DNA from: Bradyrhizobium sp. YR681
GTDB lineage: Bacteria > Pseudomonadota > Alphaproteobacteria > Rhizobiales > Xanthobacteraceae
Reading direction: 5' to 3'
DNA: 57,170 bases
Assembly (NCBI RefSeq): GCF_000282615.1
Contig: NZ_AKIY01000331.1
Coordinates: forward strand, 1 to 57,170
Part shown: piece by piece, positions 18,191 through 26,426 of the stretch
Numbering within the stretch: position 1 is the stretch's first letter
How the letters are laid out: each line of letters opens with the position of its first letter
Made by a program: the position numbers and the translations under genes
The notes under the pieces: generated by a model
What the model saw: the letters and a program-made list of their open reading frames with translations, nothing else
Database searches by the model: none
Told to the model about the DNA's origin: nothing

Positions 18191-19339
18191 TCACGCTTTT
18201 TGCGCGAGCTTCTCTTTCAGAAAATCGCGCACCGGGGCCGGCTCGACGTCCTTCGCGATGACGGCGCGCCCGACCGCCTCCAGCAGGATGAAGGTGAGCT
18301 TGCCGCGCTTGACCTTCTTGTCCTGCGCCATCAGGGCCATCAGCGCGTCGGCGTCGGCGAGCCCTTCCTGCGCAAAGCCCGCGATGTCCTGCAAGCGGGT
18401 CGGCAGGCCCGCCTCGATCAGATGCCGCTCGACGCGCGCGGCTTCAAGCTCACCGATCATGCCGAGCTTTGCGGAAAACTGCGCAGCCAGCGTCATGCCG
18501 ATCGAAACGCCCTCGCCGTGGAACAGGCGGTCGGAGAAGCCGGTCGCCGCTTCCAGCGCGTGACCAAAGGTGTGGCCGAGATTGAGCAGCGCGCGCTCGC
18601 CGGTCTCGCGCTCGTCGCGCGAGACCACGCCGGCCTTGGCGCGGCAGGAGGTGGCGATGGCGTGCTCACGGGCAGAGCCACCCTTGAAAATGTCGGAATG
18701 GTTCTTTTCCAGCCAGGTGAAAAAGGCCTCGTCGCCGAGCACGCCGTATTTGGCGACCTCGGCATAGCCGGCGCGGAACTGGCGCGGCGACAGCGTGTCG
18801 AGCACGGCGGTGTCGGCGATGACGAGCACCGGCTGGTGGAAGGCGCCGAGCAGGTTCTTGCCCTGCGGCGAGTTGATGCCGGTCTTGCCGCCGACGGAGG
18901 AATCGACCTGCGCCAGCAGCGAGGTCGGCACCTGCACGAAATCGACGCCGCGGCGCAGGATCGCAGCCGCAAAGCCGGCGAGATCGCCGACCACGCCGCC
19001 GCCGAGCGCGATGACGAGATCGTTGCGCTCGATTTTTGCCGCGATCAGGGCTTCGCTGACCTTCTCGAGGCCGGCATAGGTTTTCGAAATCTCGCCTTCC
19101 TCGACCACGATGCGCGAGGTCGGAATGCCGCTGGCGGCGAGCGACGCTTCCGTCGGCTCCAGCCAGTATTTTGCGACGGTGCGATCCGTCACGATCGCCG
19201 TGCGGACGCCGGGGCGCAAAGCGGCGACGCATTCGCCGAGCGAAGACAGCACGCCGCGGCCGATGACGATGTCATAGGCGCGATCACCGAGCGCGACGTC
19301 GACGTTGACAGGATCGGAATGTTTCAAAGGCGCAGTCAT
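18191..19339 (-). CDS. aroB: 3-dehydroquinate synthase
   Basis: A 382-residue second enzyme of the shikimate pathway (DAHP to 3-dehydroquinate; NAD- and metal-dependent). The start at ATG 19339 overlaps the aroK stop by 4 nt. Diagnostic motifs: GGGVVGDLAGFAA for NAD, VPTSLLAQVDSSVGGKTGIN, and metal ligands in GYAEVAKYG, GHTFGHALE and FHGEGVSIGM. The aroK-aroB order with translational coupling is the standard bacterial arrangement. Confidence 0.97.
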   Translation of the reverse strand: MTAPLKHSDPVNVDVALGDRAYDIVIGRGVLSSLGECVAALRPGVRTAIVTDRTVAKYWLEPTEASLAASGIPTSRIVVEEGEISKTYAGLEKVSEALIAAKIERNDLVIALGGGVVGDLAGFAAAILRRGVDFVQVPTSLLAQVDSSVGGKTGINSPQGKNLLGAFHQPVLVIADTAVLDTLSPRQFRAGYAEVAKYGVLGDEAFFTWLEKNHSDIFKGGSAREHAIATSCRAKAGVVSRDERETGERALLNLGHTFGHALEAATGFSDRLFHGEGVSIGMTLAAQFSAKLGMIGELEAARVERHLIEAGLPTRLQDIAGFAQEGLADADALMALMAQDKKVKRGKLTFILLEAVGRAVIAKDVEPAPVRDFLKEKLAQKA

Positions 19340-19962
19340 CTTAACGCACTCGCGACGTCGGCAGGTGGCTGGGGCGGGGCCTGCTCGCCGCAGAGATGGG
19401 CCCGCAGCGTCTCGATGCATTCCTCGACGATCTTGTCGTGGGGCACGTCGCGCGAGGCGATGGTGAGGTCGGCATGACTATAGACAGGCTCGCGCTCGGT
19501 GAGCAGGCGCGTGACCGTCCCTTCCGGGTCGGCGGTCTGGAGCAGCGGACGATCGGCGCGGCGGCGGACGCGGCGCATGATGACGTCGTGGTCCGCCCTG
19601 AGCCAGATCGAAATCGCCTTGGCGGCGATCCGATGACGCGTCTCCTCGCGCATGAAGGCGCCGCCACCAGTCGCCAGCACCACCGGGCCGCCGTCGAGCA
19701 GCCGGGCGATCACCCGGGCCTCGCCGTCACGAAAATGCGCCTCGCCATGGCGCTCGAAAATCTCCGGTATGGTCATGCCGGCCGCCGCCTCGATCTCGGT
19801 GTCGGCATCGACGAAGGGCAGCTTGAGCCGTGCCGCCATGCGGCGGCCGATGGTGGATTTGCCCACCCCCATCATGCCGACGAGCACGATCGAGCGCGCC
19901 CCGAGCGCCGACAGGATGTCGGCCTCCGGGGATGCTGGTATCGGCAAGGCGGCGTCGGACAT
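19336..19962 (-). CDS. aroK: shikimate kinase
   Basis: A 208-residue kinase phosphorylating shikimate at O3 with ATP. The start is ATG 19962 (MSDAALPIPASPEAD); upstream in-frame sequence has no family character. Walker A is GMMGVGKST, the shikimate-binding DADTEIE and GGGAF segments follow, and the lid RADRPLL is present. The N-terminus carries about 25 extra residues compared with E. coli AroK, usual for Rhizobiales. The stop overlaps the aroB start. Confidence 0.96.
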   Translation of the reverse strand: MSDAALPIPASPEADILSALGARSIVLVGMMGVGKSTIGRRMAARLKLPFVDADTEIEAAAGMTIPEIFERHGEAHFRDGEARVIARLLDGGPVVLATGGGAFMREETRHRIAAKAISIWLRADHDVIMRRVRRRADRPLLQTADPEGTVTRLLTEREPVYSHADLTIASRDVPHDKIVEECIETLRAHLCGEQAPPQPPADVASALR

Positions 19963-20146
19963 GGATATTGCTCTGGATCTCGCTTCCGGATCTCGCTCGA
20001 TCTGCCGCCAAAGGCGGCATGCTTTGGCCACCTATACGACCCCAAAGGGGCCCTCGCCAGAGGACTCTTGCCACGAAACGGCGAACATGTTGGATGATTT
20101 CATTGGTTAATTTGGACTCCCGAGACCCTTCCCGAGACCCTGTACA

Positions 20147-20293
20147 ATGCCCAGCCTGTTCCGCTTCCTGACGGTTGTCGCCGTGCTCGCCGGCATCGTC
20201 TATGGCGTGGTCTTCGCGCTGGCCAATTTCGTGAACCCGAAGCCGCGGGAAATGACGGTGACGATCCCGCCGGATAAGTTTCTCAAGAAATAG
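20147..20293 (+). CDS. 48-residue single-span membrane protein
   Basis: A short open frame, ATG 20147 to TAG 20291-20293. The peptide begins MPSLFRFLTVVAVLAG, gives one clear transmembrane span (about residues 4-27, ending in ALANF) and a hydrophilic tail with NPKPREMTV and a Lys-rich end. It lies 17 bp before xerD on the same strand, divergent from aroK. Codon use is normal for this genome (third positions mostly G/C), which supports it being real. Function unknown. Confidence 0.68.
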   Translation: MPSLFRFLTVVAVLAGIVYGVVFALANFVNPKPREMTVTIPPDKFLKK

Positions 20294-20310
20294 GAGCTAG
20301 CCTCCGGGGC

Positions 20311-21270
20311 ATGCGCGCAAAGCCCTCAGACATGAAGCTCACCGGCCTGTTCCTCGACATGCTCGCGGCGGAACAGGGCGCCGGCCCCAACACGCTCGAC
20401 GCCTACCGCCGCGACCTCACCGATTTCTCCGAGTTTCTGGGCCGGGTCGGCCATACATTCGCGGACGCGGAGACGCAGACGCTGCGCGATTATCTCGCCG
20501 ACCTCGACACCCGCGGCTTCAAATCCACCAGCGTCGCGCGCCGCCTGTCGGCGATGCGGCATCTCTACCGCTTCCTGTTGAACGAGCGCATCCGAGCTGA
20601 GGATCCCGCGGCGATCCTGTCCGGCCCCAAGCGCGGCCGTGGCCTGCCAAAGGTGCTGTCGATCGCGGATGTCGATCGCATGCTCCGCCGTGCCAAGGAA
20701 TTGAGCGAGGCGGCGGATGCTTCGCCGTCGAAACGGCTGCGCGCCTTGCGGCTCTATTGCCTGCTCGAGGTGCTCTACGCCACCGGCCTGCGCGTCTCCG
20801 AGTTGGTGGCGCTGCCGCGCACGGCCGCCAAGCGCGACGCCCGCATGATCGTGGTGCGCGGCAAGGGCAACAAGGAACGCCTGGTGCCGCTGAACGAGGC
20901 CTCGCGGCAGGCGATGGCGGATTACCTCGTCGCGACGGAAGCTGCGAAGACGGAGAAGAAGAAAGACAGCCTCGCCGCCTCGAAATGGCTGTTCCCCTCG
21001 TTCGGCGAGAGCGGGCACCTGACGCGGCAGCATTTTGCCCGCGACCTCAAGGAGCTCGCGGTCGCTTCGGGCCTGCAGGCGCGATTGGTCTCCCCGCACG
21101 TGCTGCGCCATGCCTTTGCCAGCCACCTGCTGCACAACGGCGCTGACTTGCGCATCGTGCAGACGCTGCTCGGGCACACCGACATCTCGACCACGCAGAT
21201 CTACACCCACGTAGTCGAGGAGCGGCTCAAGAGCCTGGTGCGCGACCTGCACCCGCTGGCGGAGAAATAG
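20311..21270 (+). CDS. xerD: site-specific tyrosine recombinase XerD
   Basis: A 319-residue tyrosine recombinase with the SAM-like N-terminal domain (about 8-95) and the catalytic domain with all active-site residues: Arg161 (ATGLRVSEL), Lys185 (RGKGNKER), His263 and Arg266 (HVLRHAF), His289 (LLGHTDI) and Tyr298 (TQIYTHV). With XerC it resolves chromosome dimers at dif. The chromosomal setting beside aroK and accA, and normal composition, argue for the housekeeping enzyme rather than a phage or integron integrase. No dif site was recognised nearby. Confidence 0.94.
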   Translation: MRAKPSDMKLTGLFLDMLAAEQGAGPNTLDAYRRDLTDFSEFLGRVGHTFADAETQTLRDYLADLDTRGFKSTSVARRLSAMRHLYRFLLNERIRAEDPAAILSGPKRGRGLPKVLSIADVDRMLRRAKELSEAADASPSKRLRALRLYCLLEVLYATGLRVSELVALPRTAAKRDARMIVVRGKGNKERLVPLNEASRQAMADYLVATEAAKTEKKKDSLAASKWLFPSFGESGHLTRQHFARDLKELAVASGLQARLVSPHVLRHAFASHLLHNGADLRIVQTLLGHTDISTTQIYTHVVEERLKSLVRDLHPLAEK

Positions 21271-21278
21271 CAGCTCGC

Positions 21279-21364
21279 GTAGCCCGGATGGAGCGCAGCG
21301 AAATCCGGGATTATCACCTCGCGGAAAGACCTTCCCGGATTGCGCTGCGCTCCATCCGGGCTAC
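21279..21364. repeat. 86-bp palindromic repeat (family D), copy 1
   Basis: Arms of about 22 bp beginning GTAGCCCGGATGGAGCGCAG and their near-perfect complement at the right end, with an internal ATCCGGGA/TCCCGGAT pair. A second copy of exactly the same length and arms lies at 34549-34634, while the central loop differs. It lies downstream of xerD and 177 bp upstream of accA. Confidence 0.88.
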
Positions 21365-21540
21365 CGACACCCGTGAAACCGCCTTGACTTCGGCCACATC
21401 TCCGCAGAAAGAGCCGTGGCCTCACGCATGATTTGGCTGGCTCCCGCGAGCCCACAAGCCAACTCATTGAAGACGCTACACTTCTTTCCGCGACCCCGAC
21501 CTCGCTTCGCTCTCGAGCCCCGTCCCCCTATATTGAGTTG

Positions 21541-22503
21541 ATGCCAGACCAGATGCGCAGCTATCTCGACTTCGAAAAGCCCGTCGCCGAGCTCGACTCC
21601 AAGGTCGACGAATTGCGCACGCTGGCAGCGTCCGGCACCGACATCGCCGAGGAGATCGGCCGGATCGAGGACAAGGCGGCGCAGGCGCTGGCCGACCTCT
21701 ATCTGAACCTGACGCCGTGGCAGAAGACGCTGGTCGCGCGGCACCCGCAGCGGCCGCATTTCAACGACTTCATCAAGGGCCTGATCACCGAATTCACCCC
21801 GCTCGCCGGCGACCGCAAGTTCGGCGAGGACGAGGCGCTGGTCGCGGGCTTCGGCCGCTTCCGCGGCGAGCCGATCTGCGTGATGGGCCAGGAAAAGGGC
21901 GATTCCACCGAAAGCCGCATCAAGCACAATTTCGGCATGGCGCGGCCCGAGGGCTATCGCAAATGCGTGCGGCTGATGGAGATGGCCGAGCGGTTCGGCC
22001 TGCCGGTGCTGTCGCTCGCCGATTCCGCCGGCGCCTATCCCGGCATCGGTGCCGAGGAGCGCGGCCAGGCCGAGGCGATCGCGCGCTCGACCGATGCCTG
22101 CATGGCGCTGACCGTGCCGAACGTCGCCATCATCACCGGCGAGGGCATGTCCGGCGGCGCCATCGCCATCACCACCGCCAACAGGGTCCTGATGCTGGAG
22201 CATGCGATCTACAGCGTGATCTCGCCGGAGGCGGCCTCCTCGATCCTCTGGCGCGACGGCAGCAAGGCCCAGGAAGCCGCCAACAACATGAAGATCACCG
22301 CCCAGGACATGCTCCGCTTCGGGGTGATCGACAGCATCCTGAAGGAGCCGGTCGGCGGCGCCCACCGCGACCCCGCCACCATGATTGCCACCACCGGTGA
22401 TGCCATCGCCAAGGCCTTCGACGAGCTTCGGGGCCTCGACGGCGACGCCATCCGCAAGCAGCGGCGGCAGAAATTCCTCGATATCGGCCGGAAATTGGGC
22501 TGA
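21541..22503 (+). CDS. accA: acetyl-CoA carboxylase carboxyltransferase subunit alpha
   Basis: A 320-residue alpha subunit of the carboxyltransferase that makes malonyl-CoA. The start is ATG 21541 (MPDQMRSYLDFEKPVAEL), matching the family N-terminus; longer frames are non-homologous. Diagnostic segments: ARHPQRPHFNDFI, FGMARPEGYRKCVRLM, DSAGAYPGIGAEERGQ and GEGMSGGAIAI for the oxyanion/CoA site. AccD and the biotin carboxylase are elsewhere. Confidence 0.97.
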   Translation: MPDQMRSYLDFEKPVAELDSKVDELRTLAASGTDIAEEIGRIEDKAAQALADLYLNLTPWQKTLVARHPQRPHFNDFIKGLITEFTPLAGDRKFGEDEALVAGFGRFRGEPICVMGQEKGDSTESRIKHNFGMARPEGYRKCVRLMEMAERFGLPVLSLADSAGAYPGIGAEERGQAEAIARSTDACMALTVPNVAIITGEGMSGGAIAITTANRVLMLEHAIYSVISPEAASSILWRDGSKAQEAANNMKITAQDMLRFGVIDSILKEPVGGAHRDPATMIATTGDAIAKAFDELRGLDGDAIRKQRRQKFLDIGRKLG

Positions 22504-22523
22504 TTCGCCTCGATTCCGGTGCC

Positions 22524-22613
22524 GTAGGGTGGGCAAAGGCGCAAAGTGCCGTGCCCACCAGCCGATCGGGCGGCTGAGGAAGGGTGGGCACGCTTCGCTT
22601 TGCCCGCCCTACG
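22524..22613. repeat. intergenic palindromic repeat (family E)
   Basis: A 90-bp imperfect palindrome with left arm GTAGGGTGGGCAAAGGCG and right arm CGCTTTGCCCGCCCTAC, and an inner GTGCCCACC/GGGTGGGCAC pair. It lies 20 bp after accA in a 315-bp gap. The remaining 200 bp up to the L,D-transpeptidase gene contain no gene; a T-run at 22651-22657 follows GCGCGTTAACCC but has no stem. Confidence 0.75.
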
Positions 22614-22818
22614 AGACTTGCCCTGGCACCCCGGTAACCGCGCGTTAACCCTTTTTTTGCCCAAATCGGCGATCTCAGTAGCGGTTTGGCCGCAAGGCCC
22701 AAGTTCGTCCCAAGTTACGGCCCAGTTTAAGTCTCTGTTGACCACACCTTCGGGCCAACGGGCTCGTGATCCCCGCTCGGGTTGCGACCACATGACCCAG
22801 AGGTTAGAATTTTAATCA

Positions 22819-24489
22819 ATGGCTTCAGGGCATAAGCGCTGGAGCGTGGTCTCGAAAAAGCCCGTCATGACGGGCCCGGATGTCCGGTCGGATCATGTTC
22901 CAAACAATTGGGGTTCGCGCTCTGCCCGGCACGTTGTGGGGTTCGTCTTGATCACTAGCTCGCTTGCTCGCGCGCTCTTGGCTTCGGTTGCGCTGCTGAC
23001 GGCCAGTGTCCTGCTGGCCGGCTGCGATACCGATCAGGTGTCGCTCGCGACCAACGCCAAGGCCAACCAGCCGGTGCCGCCAAAGCTGCTCGCCGCAATG
23101 GTCGAGAAGGACATGGATCTGCAATCGCCGATCCTGGTCCGCCTGTTCAAGCAGGAGGCCGAGCTCGAGGTCTGGAAGCAGACCCGCAACGGCCAGTTCG
23201 CGCTGCTCAAGACCTATCCGATCTGCCGCTGGTCAGGTGATCTCGGTCCGAAGGTGCGCGAGGGCGACCGCCAGGCGCCCGAGGGATTCTACTCGATCAA
23301 TCCGAGCCAGATGAATCCTCAATCGGCCTATTACCTCTCTTTCAACACGGGCTATCCGAACGCGTTCGACAAGGCTTTGGGCCGCAGCGGCTCGCAGCTG
23401 ATGGTGCATGGCGATTGCTCCTCGCGCGGCTGCTACGCGATGACCGACGAGCAGATCGCGGAGATCTATTCGCTCGGCCGCGAATCCTTCTTCGGCGGCC
23501 AGAAGGCGTTTCAGCTGCAGGCCTATCCGTTCAAGATGACGCCGGTGAACATGGCGAAGCACCGGAACAATCCGAACATGCCGTTCTGGAAGATGATCAA
23601 GGAAGGCTATGATCATTTCGAGGTGACGCGGCAGGAGCCGAAGGTCGATTTCTGCGAGAAGAAATACGTCTTCGACGCGGCGAAGCCGGCCGATGCCAAG
23701 CGCGATCCGGTGTTCGACGCTTCGGCAAAATGCCCGGCCTATGTGATCCCCGAGGATGTCGCGAGCGCCGTGCGCGAGAAGCAGGCGCGTGACGAGGCCG
23801 AATACGCCAAGCTCGTCTCCCGCGGCACGCCGGTGGCGCGCATGAACACCGGCATCGACGGCGGCATGAACAAGATCTTCGCCGCCAAGATTCCGGAAGG
23901 CTCGACCGGCCTGTCGGAGGGTGCCGAAGGCACCACGCTGCAGATGCTGGCGATGGCCAAGGCGCCGGGCACGATCCCCGGCCACGTCAATCCGCCGAAG
24001 CCGAATCTCGATGCGGCCGCGCCAGCGCCGCAAGAAGAGCCGGTCGTCGCCGTCAGCGCACCCGCCGCCACCACGCGCGTCGCCGCGGCTGCGCCTGCTG
24101 AAAAATCCGGCGGCTTCTTCTCGAACCTCGGCCGCAAGATGGGCATGGGCACCGCGGACACGACGGCCACGACACCTCCGCCGCCGCAAGCCACTGCGTC
24201 CTTGGCTCCGGCCACGACGTCCACAACGCCGCCCAGCGCGGCGTCGAGGCTCAAGGCCGCCGTGACCCGCTTTGTGCCCGGCCGCGACACGGCCAAGGAC
24301 GCGCCGAAGCCGGTTGTCGCCGCCGCCAAGCCCGCCGAACCGCCGAAGCCGGACACGCGCCTTGCCGCGACGCGTCCCGCGCTGAAGCCGTCGGTGTCGG
24401 ACGGTGCGGGTGAAGCGACTCAAATCATGGGCGCCGCGCCGGTGGTGTCGTCGAACTCGTTCGAGAGCCGATTTGGCGCGGTGAAGTAG
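22819..24489 (+). CDS. L,D-transpeptidase (YkuD/YafK type) lipoprotein
   Basis: A 556-residue envelope protein. A hydrophobic stretch ends in the lipobox LLAG-Cys69, so it is probably a lipoprotein with a long cytoplasmic lead; an internal start near residue 44 (TTG) would give a normal signal peptide. The YkuD catalytic motif is intact: His197-Gly-Asp ... Ser-Ser-Arg-Gly-Cys205, Cys205 being the nucleophile. The sequence around it (SDQ-type to MTDEQIAEIY) resembles the YafK/ErfK murein L,D-transpeptidases. Residues about 395-540 are a low-complexity Ala/Pro/Thr tail, likely a periplasmic spacer. The family crosslinks peptidoglycan or attaches proteins to it. Confidence 0.9.
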   Translation: MASGHKRWSVVSKKPVMTGPDVRSDHVPNNWGSRSARHVVGFVLITSSLARALLASVALLTASVLLAGCDTDQVSLATNAKANQPVPPKLLAAMVEKDMDLQSPILVRLFKQEAELEVWKQTRNGQFALLKTYPICRWSGDLGPKVREGDRQAPEGFYSINPSQMNPQSAYYLSFNTGYPNAFDKALGRSGSQLMVHGDCSSRGCYAMTDEQIAEIYSLGRESFFGGQKAFQLQAYPFKMTPVNMAKHRNNPNMPFWKMIKEGYDHFEVTRQEPKVDFCEKKYVFDAAKPADAKRDPVFDASAKCPAYVIPEDVASAVREKQARDEAEYAKLVSRGTPVARMNTGIDGGMNKIFAAKIPEGSTGLSEGAEGTTLQMLAMAKAPGTIPGHVNPPKPNLDAAAPAPQEEPVVAVSAPAATTRVAAAAPAEKSGGFFSNLGRKMGMGTADTTATTPPPPQATASLAPATTSTTPPSAASRLKAAVTRFVPGRDTAKDAPKPVVAAAKPAEPPKPDTRLAATRPALKPSVSDGAGEATQIMGAAPVVSSNSFESRFGAVK

Positions 24490-24591
24490 GGGCGAAGCTG
24501 GTCGCTCGCACGAAGTGACGCTTCCTGCATTTTGGGGGCAGGCGTTGCACCCAGCCCGCCCCCTGATACTCTCCAAGTCAGAGGCCGAGAC

Positions 24592-25440
24592 TTGGACAGG
24601 GAGAATACCGAGGGGATCGCTGGAACACCGTGGACGGAAAGCGAAATCTCCGCCGTGGTCGACAGTTATTTTCGGATGTTGTCCTCCGAAAGAGCGGGCG
24701 CGGCCTACAGCAAGGCGCAGAATCGACGCCAGCTCATGACGATCGTGCGTCGGTCTGAAGGTTCGATCGAACGCAAGCTTCAAAACATTTCTGCCGTTCT
24801 CGATATGCTGGGGACGCAGTGGATCAACGGCTACAAACCGTTGGCGCACTTTCAGGACGCCTTGGTGGCTGCCGTCGAACGCAACGTCGGACAGACACCG
24901 GATTTTCTTTACCCCGCTAACACTGACACTCAACCGCTGGCGCTCAACGACGATGCCGTCTTCGTTGCTCCACCATCCGTCGCGGACTTCGAGAAGACAT
25001 TGACGCCCGCCGTTCGCCGGCTAGTCGGTAAGTTCGACCCCGCCGAGCGCGACGCCAGGAACCGTCAATTGGGCAAGGCCGGCGAAAAATTCGTTGTGGA
25101 ATTCGAGCGCGATCGATTGCGGCGCGCTGGGCGCAGCGACCTTGCGGATGACGTCCGCTGGGTTTCCGACCTGGACGGCGATGGCTACGGTTGCGACGTC
25201 CGCTCCTTTGAAACTGATGGCCAAGAGAGGCTTCTGGAAATCAAGACAACGTGCGGGCACGAGCGCACCGCGTTTTGGCTAACCCGGCGAGAAGTCGACG
25301 TCGCCGCAGAGAGAAGGGACCGATATCGAATCCGGCGGGTCTTCCACTTCCGTAACCGTGCGCAGATGTTCGAGATTGCCCCACCACTCGAGCATGCGCT
25401 CCTCATGACGCCGACCACCTATTCTGCCGAGCCGCGCTAA
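24592..25440 (+). CDS. DUF3883 domain protein, PD-(D/E)XK nuclease-like
   Basis: A 282-residue protein with the start set at TTG 24592 (MDRENTEGIAGTPWT), since the conserved N-terminal block WTESEISAVVDSYFRML begins soon after and a GAGG lies upstream. Residues about 15-100 form a helical domain (SEGSIERKLQNISAVL, INGYKP) often fused to DUF3883. The C-terminal DUF3883 domain (about 155-260) has GEKF, Asp202 (GYGCDV), Glu216-x-Lys218 (EIKTT), the PD-(D/E)XK pattern. Such proteins occur near restriction or repair genes; the role is not established. Codon use is less GC-biased than in neighbours, suggesting acquisition. Confidence 0.78.
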   Translation: MDRENTEGIAGTPWTESEISAVVDSYFRMLSSERAGAAYSKAQNRRQLMTIVRRSEGSIERKLQNISAVLDMLGTQWINGYKPLAHFQDALVAAVERNVGQTPDFLYPANTDTQPLALNDDAVFVAPPSVADFEKTLTPAVRRLVGKFDPAERDARNRQLGKAGEKFVVEFERDRLRRAGRSDLADDVRWVSDLDGDGYGCDVRSFETDGQERLLEIKTTCGHERTAFWLTRREVDVAAERRDRYRIRRVFHFRNRAQMFEIAPPLEHALLMTPTTYSAEPR

Positions 25441-25506
25441 CGCAGTCTCCAATCCGCGCCGGGTTTTGGCGCAGGTGGTCCGGGCCGAAACACCCACGGG
25501 ATCCAC

Positions 25507-25554
25507 TTGACCGCTATGATATCATCATTATAATATACACTTATCAATTGTATA
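25507..25554 (+). promoter_or_regulatory. toxin-antitoxin promoter with internal palindromes
   Basis: TTGACC (25507-25512) and TATAAT (25529-25534), 16 bp apart, form a near-consensus promoter in an AT-rich island. A perfect 10-mer palindrome ATGATATCAT (25516-25525) fills the spacer, and TATACA-N9-TGTATA (25534-25554) lies just downstream of the -10. These are natural operators for an AbrB-type antitoxin repressing its own operon. Confidence 0.78.
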
Positions 25555-25568
25555 TCATGGAGGCCGAA

Positions 25569-25805
25569 ATGCAGGTTTCCAAATGGGGCAACAGCCTCGC
25601 TGTCCGCCTGCCCAAAGCCATCGTCGAAGAACTCGGCCTCAAGGAGGGCGACGAACTCGAGGTGGTCGCTGCCCGCAAGGGCATGATCGAGATCGAGACA
25701 AAGGAAGAGCGGCGTCGACGGGCAATCGAGAACATGCGCGCACGCAACTGGCCGCCCTTGCCTGCTGACTACAAGTTCGATCGCGACGAGGCGAACGAGC
25801 GGTGA
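25569..25805 (+). CDS. AbrB/MazE-family antitoxin
   Basis: A 78-residue protein; the start ATG 25569 has GGAGG 5 nt upstream (an ATG at 25557 is possible). The N-terminal swapped-hairpin SpoVT/AbrB domain is clear: MQVSKWGNSLAVRLPKAIV and LGLKEGDELEVV (residues 1-45). The C-terminal tail (about 46-78; ARNWPPLPADYKFDR) is the part expected to wrap the toxin. Its stop overlaps the toxin start (GTGA). The protein should neutralise the PIN toxin and repress the operon. Confidence 0.9.
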   Translation: MQVSKWGNSLAVRLPKAIVEELGLKEGDELEVVAARKGMIEIETKEERRRRAIENMRARNWPPLPADYKFDRDEANER

Positions 25806-26215
25806 GCGCGTTTCTGGACACCAACATTCTCGTTTACGCGCAGCAGACCGGCACCAAGGCCACAATCTCGCGAGACCTGATCGAGCAGGGCGGCGCCATT
25901 AGCGCGCAAGTCCTGAACGAGCTTGCAAACGTCTTGCACAGGAAGCAGGGACGAAGCTGGCGCGATATCGAGCTTCTGTTCGATGATATCGACAATACGC
26001 TCGATCCTGCGCTCCCGCTTACGGCCAAGACCAGCCGTGCGGCCCTTGCGCTGGTGCAAAACGATGGCTTCGCCTTCTATGAAGCACTGATCGTTGCCGC
26101 TGCGATCGAAGCTGGCTGCGATATCCTCTACACCGAAGATATGCAGCACGGCCGCAGCATCGGCGGGCTCACCATCGTCAATCCGTTTCTTGGCAGTGCT
26201 TCCCCGTCGGCCTGA
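25802..26215 (+). CDS. PIN-domain (VapC-like) toxin
   Basis: A 137-residue PIN-domain ribonuclease with a GTG start overlapping the antitoxin stop. Acidic residues of the Mg2+ site: Asp6 (FLDTNIL), Glu40 (LNELANVL), then Glu94 in FYEALIVAAA where most VapC proteins have Asp, and Asp113 (YTEDMQHG). VapC toxins cleave tRNA or rRNA. Pairing with an AbrB/MazE-type antitoxin is a known VapBC arrangement. The Asp-to-Glu exchange may alter metal binding or simply be a family variant. Confidence 0.88.
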   Translation: MSAFLDTNILVYAQQTGTKATISRDLIEQGGAISAQVLNELANVLHRKQGRSWRDIELLFDDIDNTLDPALPLTAKTSRAALALVQNDGFAFYEALIVAAAIEAGCDILYTEDMQHGRSIGGLTIVNPFLGSASPSA

Positions 26216-26374
26216 GATGGCCGCTTCTTCAGCGGCCCTCGAAGGGTGACGGGACCGGCGGGAGCACCCTGCGAAGGCTTTGAGAGCGACGGCTCGGCTG
26301 CATCGTGGCCGTTCATCCTTCGAGGCTCGCTACGCGATGCTACGCATCGCGCTGGTCGAGCCTTAGGATGACGG
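26216..26374. repeat. palindromic repeat (family F), copy 1
   Basis: A 160-bp element starting GGCCGCTTCTTCAGCGGCC and ending near CCTTAGGATGACGG, immediately after the toxin gene. The inverted second copy at 40308-40453 shares this start and the central block CATCCTTCGAGGCT. The ends show GGGTGACGG / GGATGACGG, so the whole can fold back. Nothing coding is seen in 26216-26426. Confidence 0.78.
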
Positions 26375-26426
26375 AATTGGCAGAGTCGCGTTGCGAGGGG
26401 TTTGAAGCCAGTAGCAATGTAACGCC

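Noticed and set aside
20311..21270. Integrase of a mobile element
   Set aside because: The residues and context are those of the housekeeping XerD, and no attachment site, cargo or tRNA gene is nearby.
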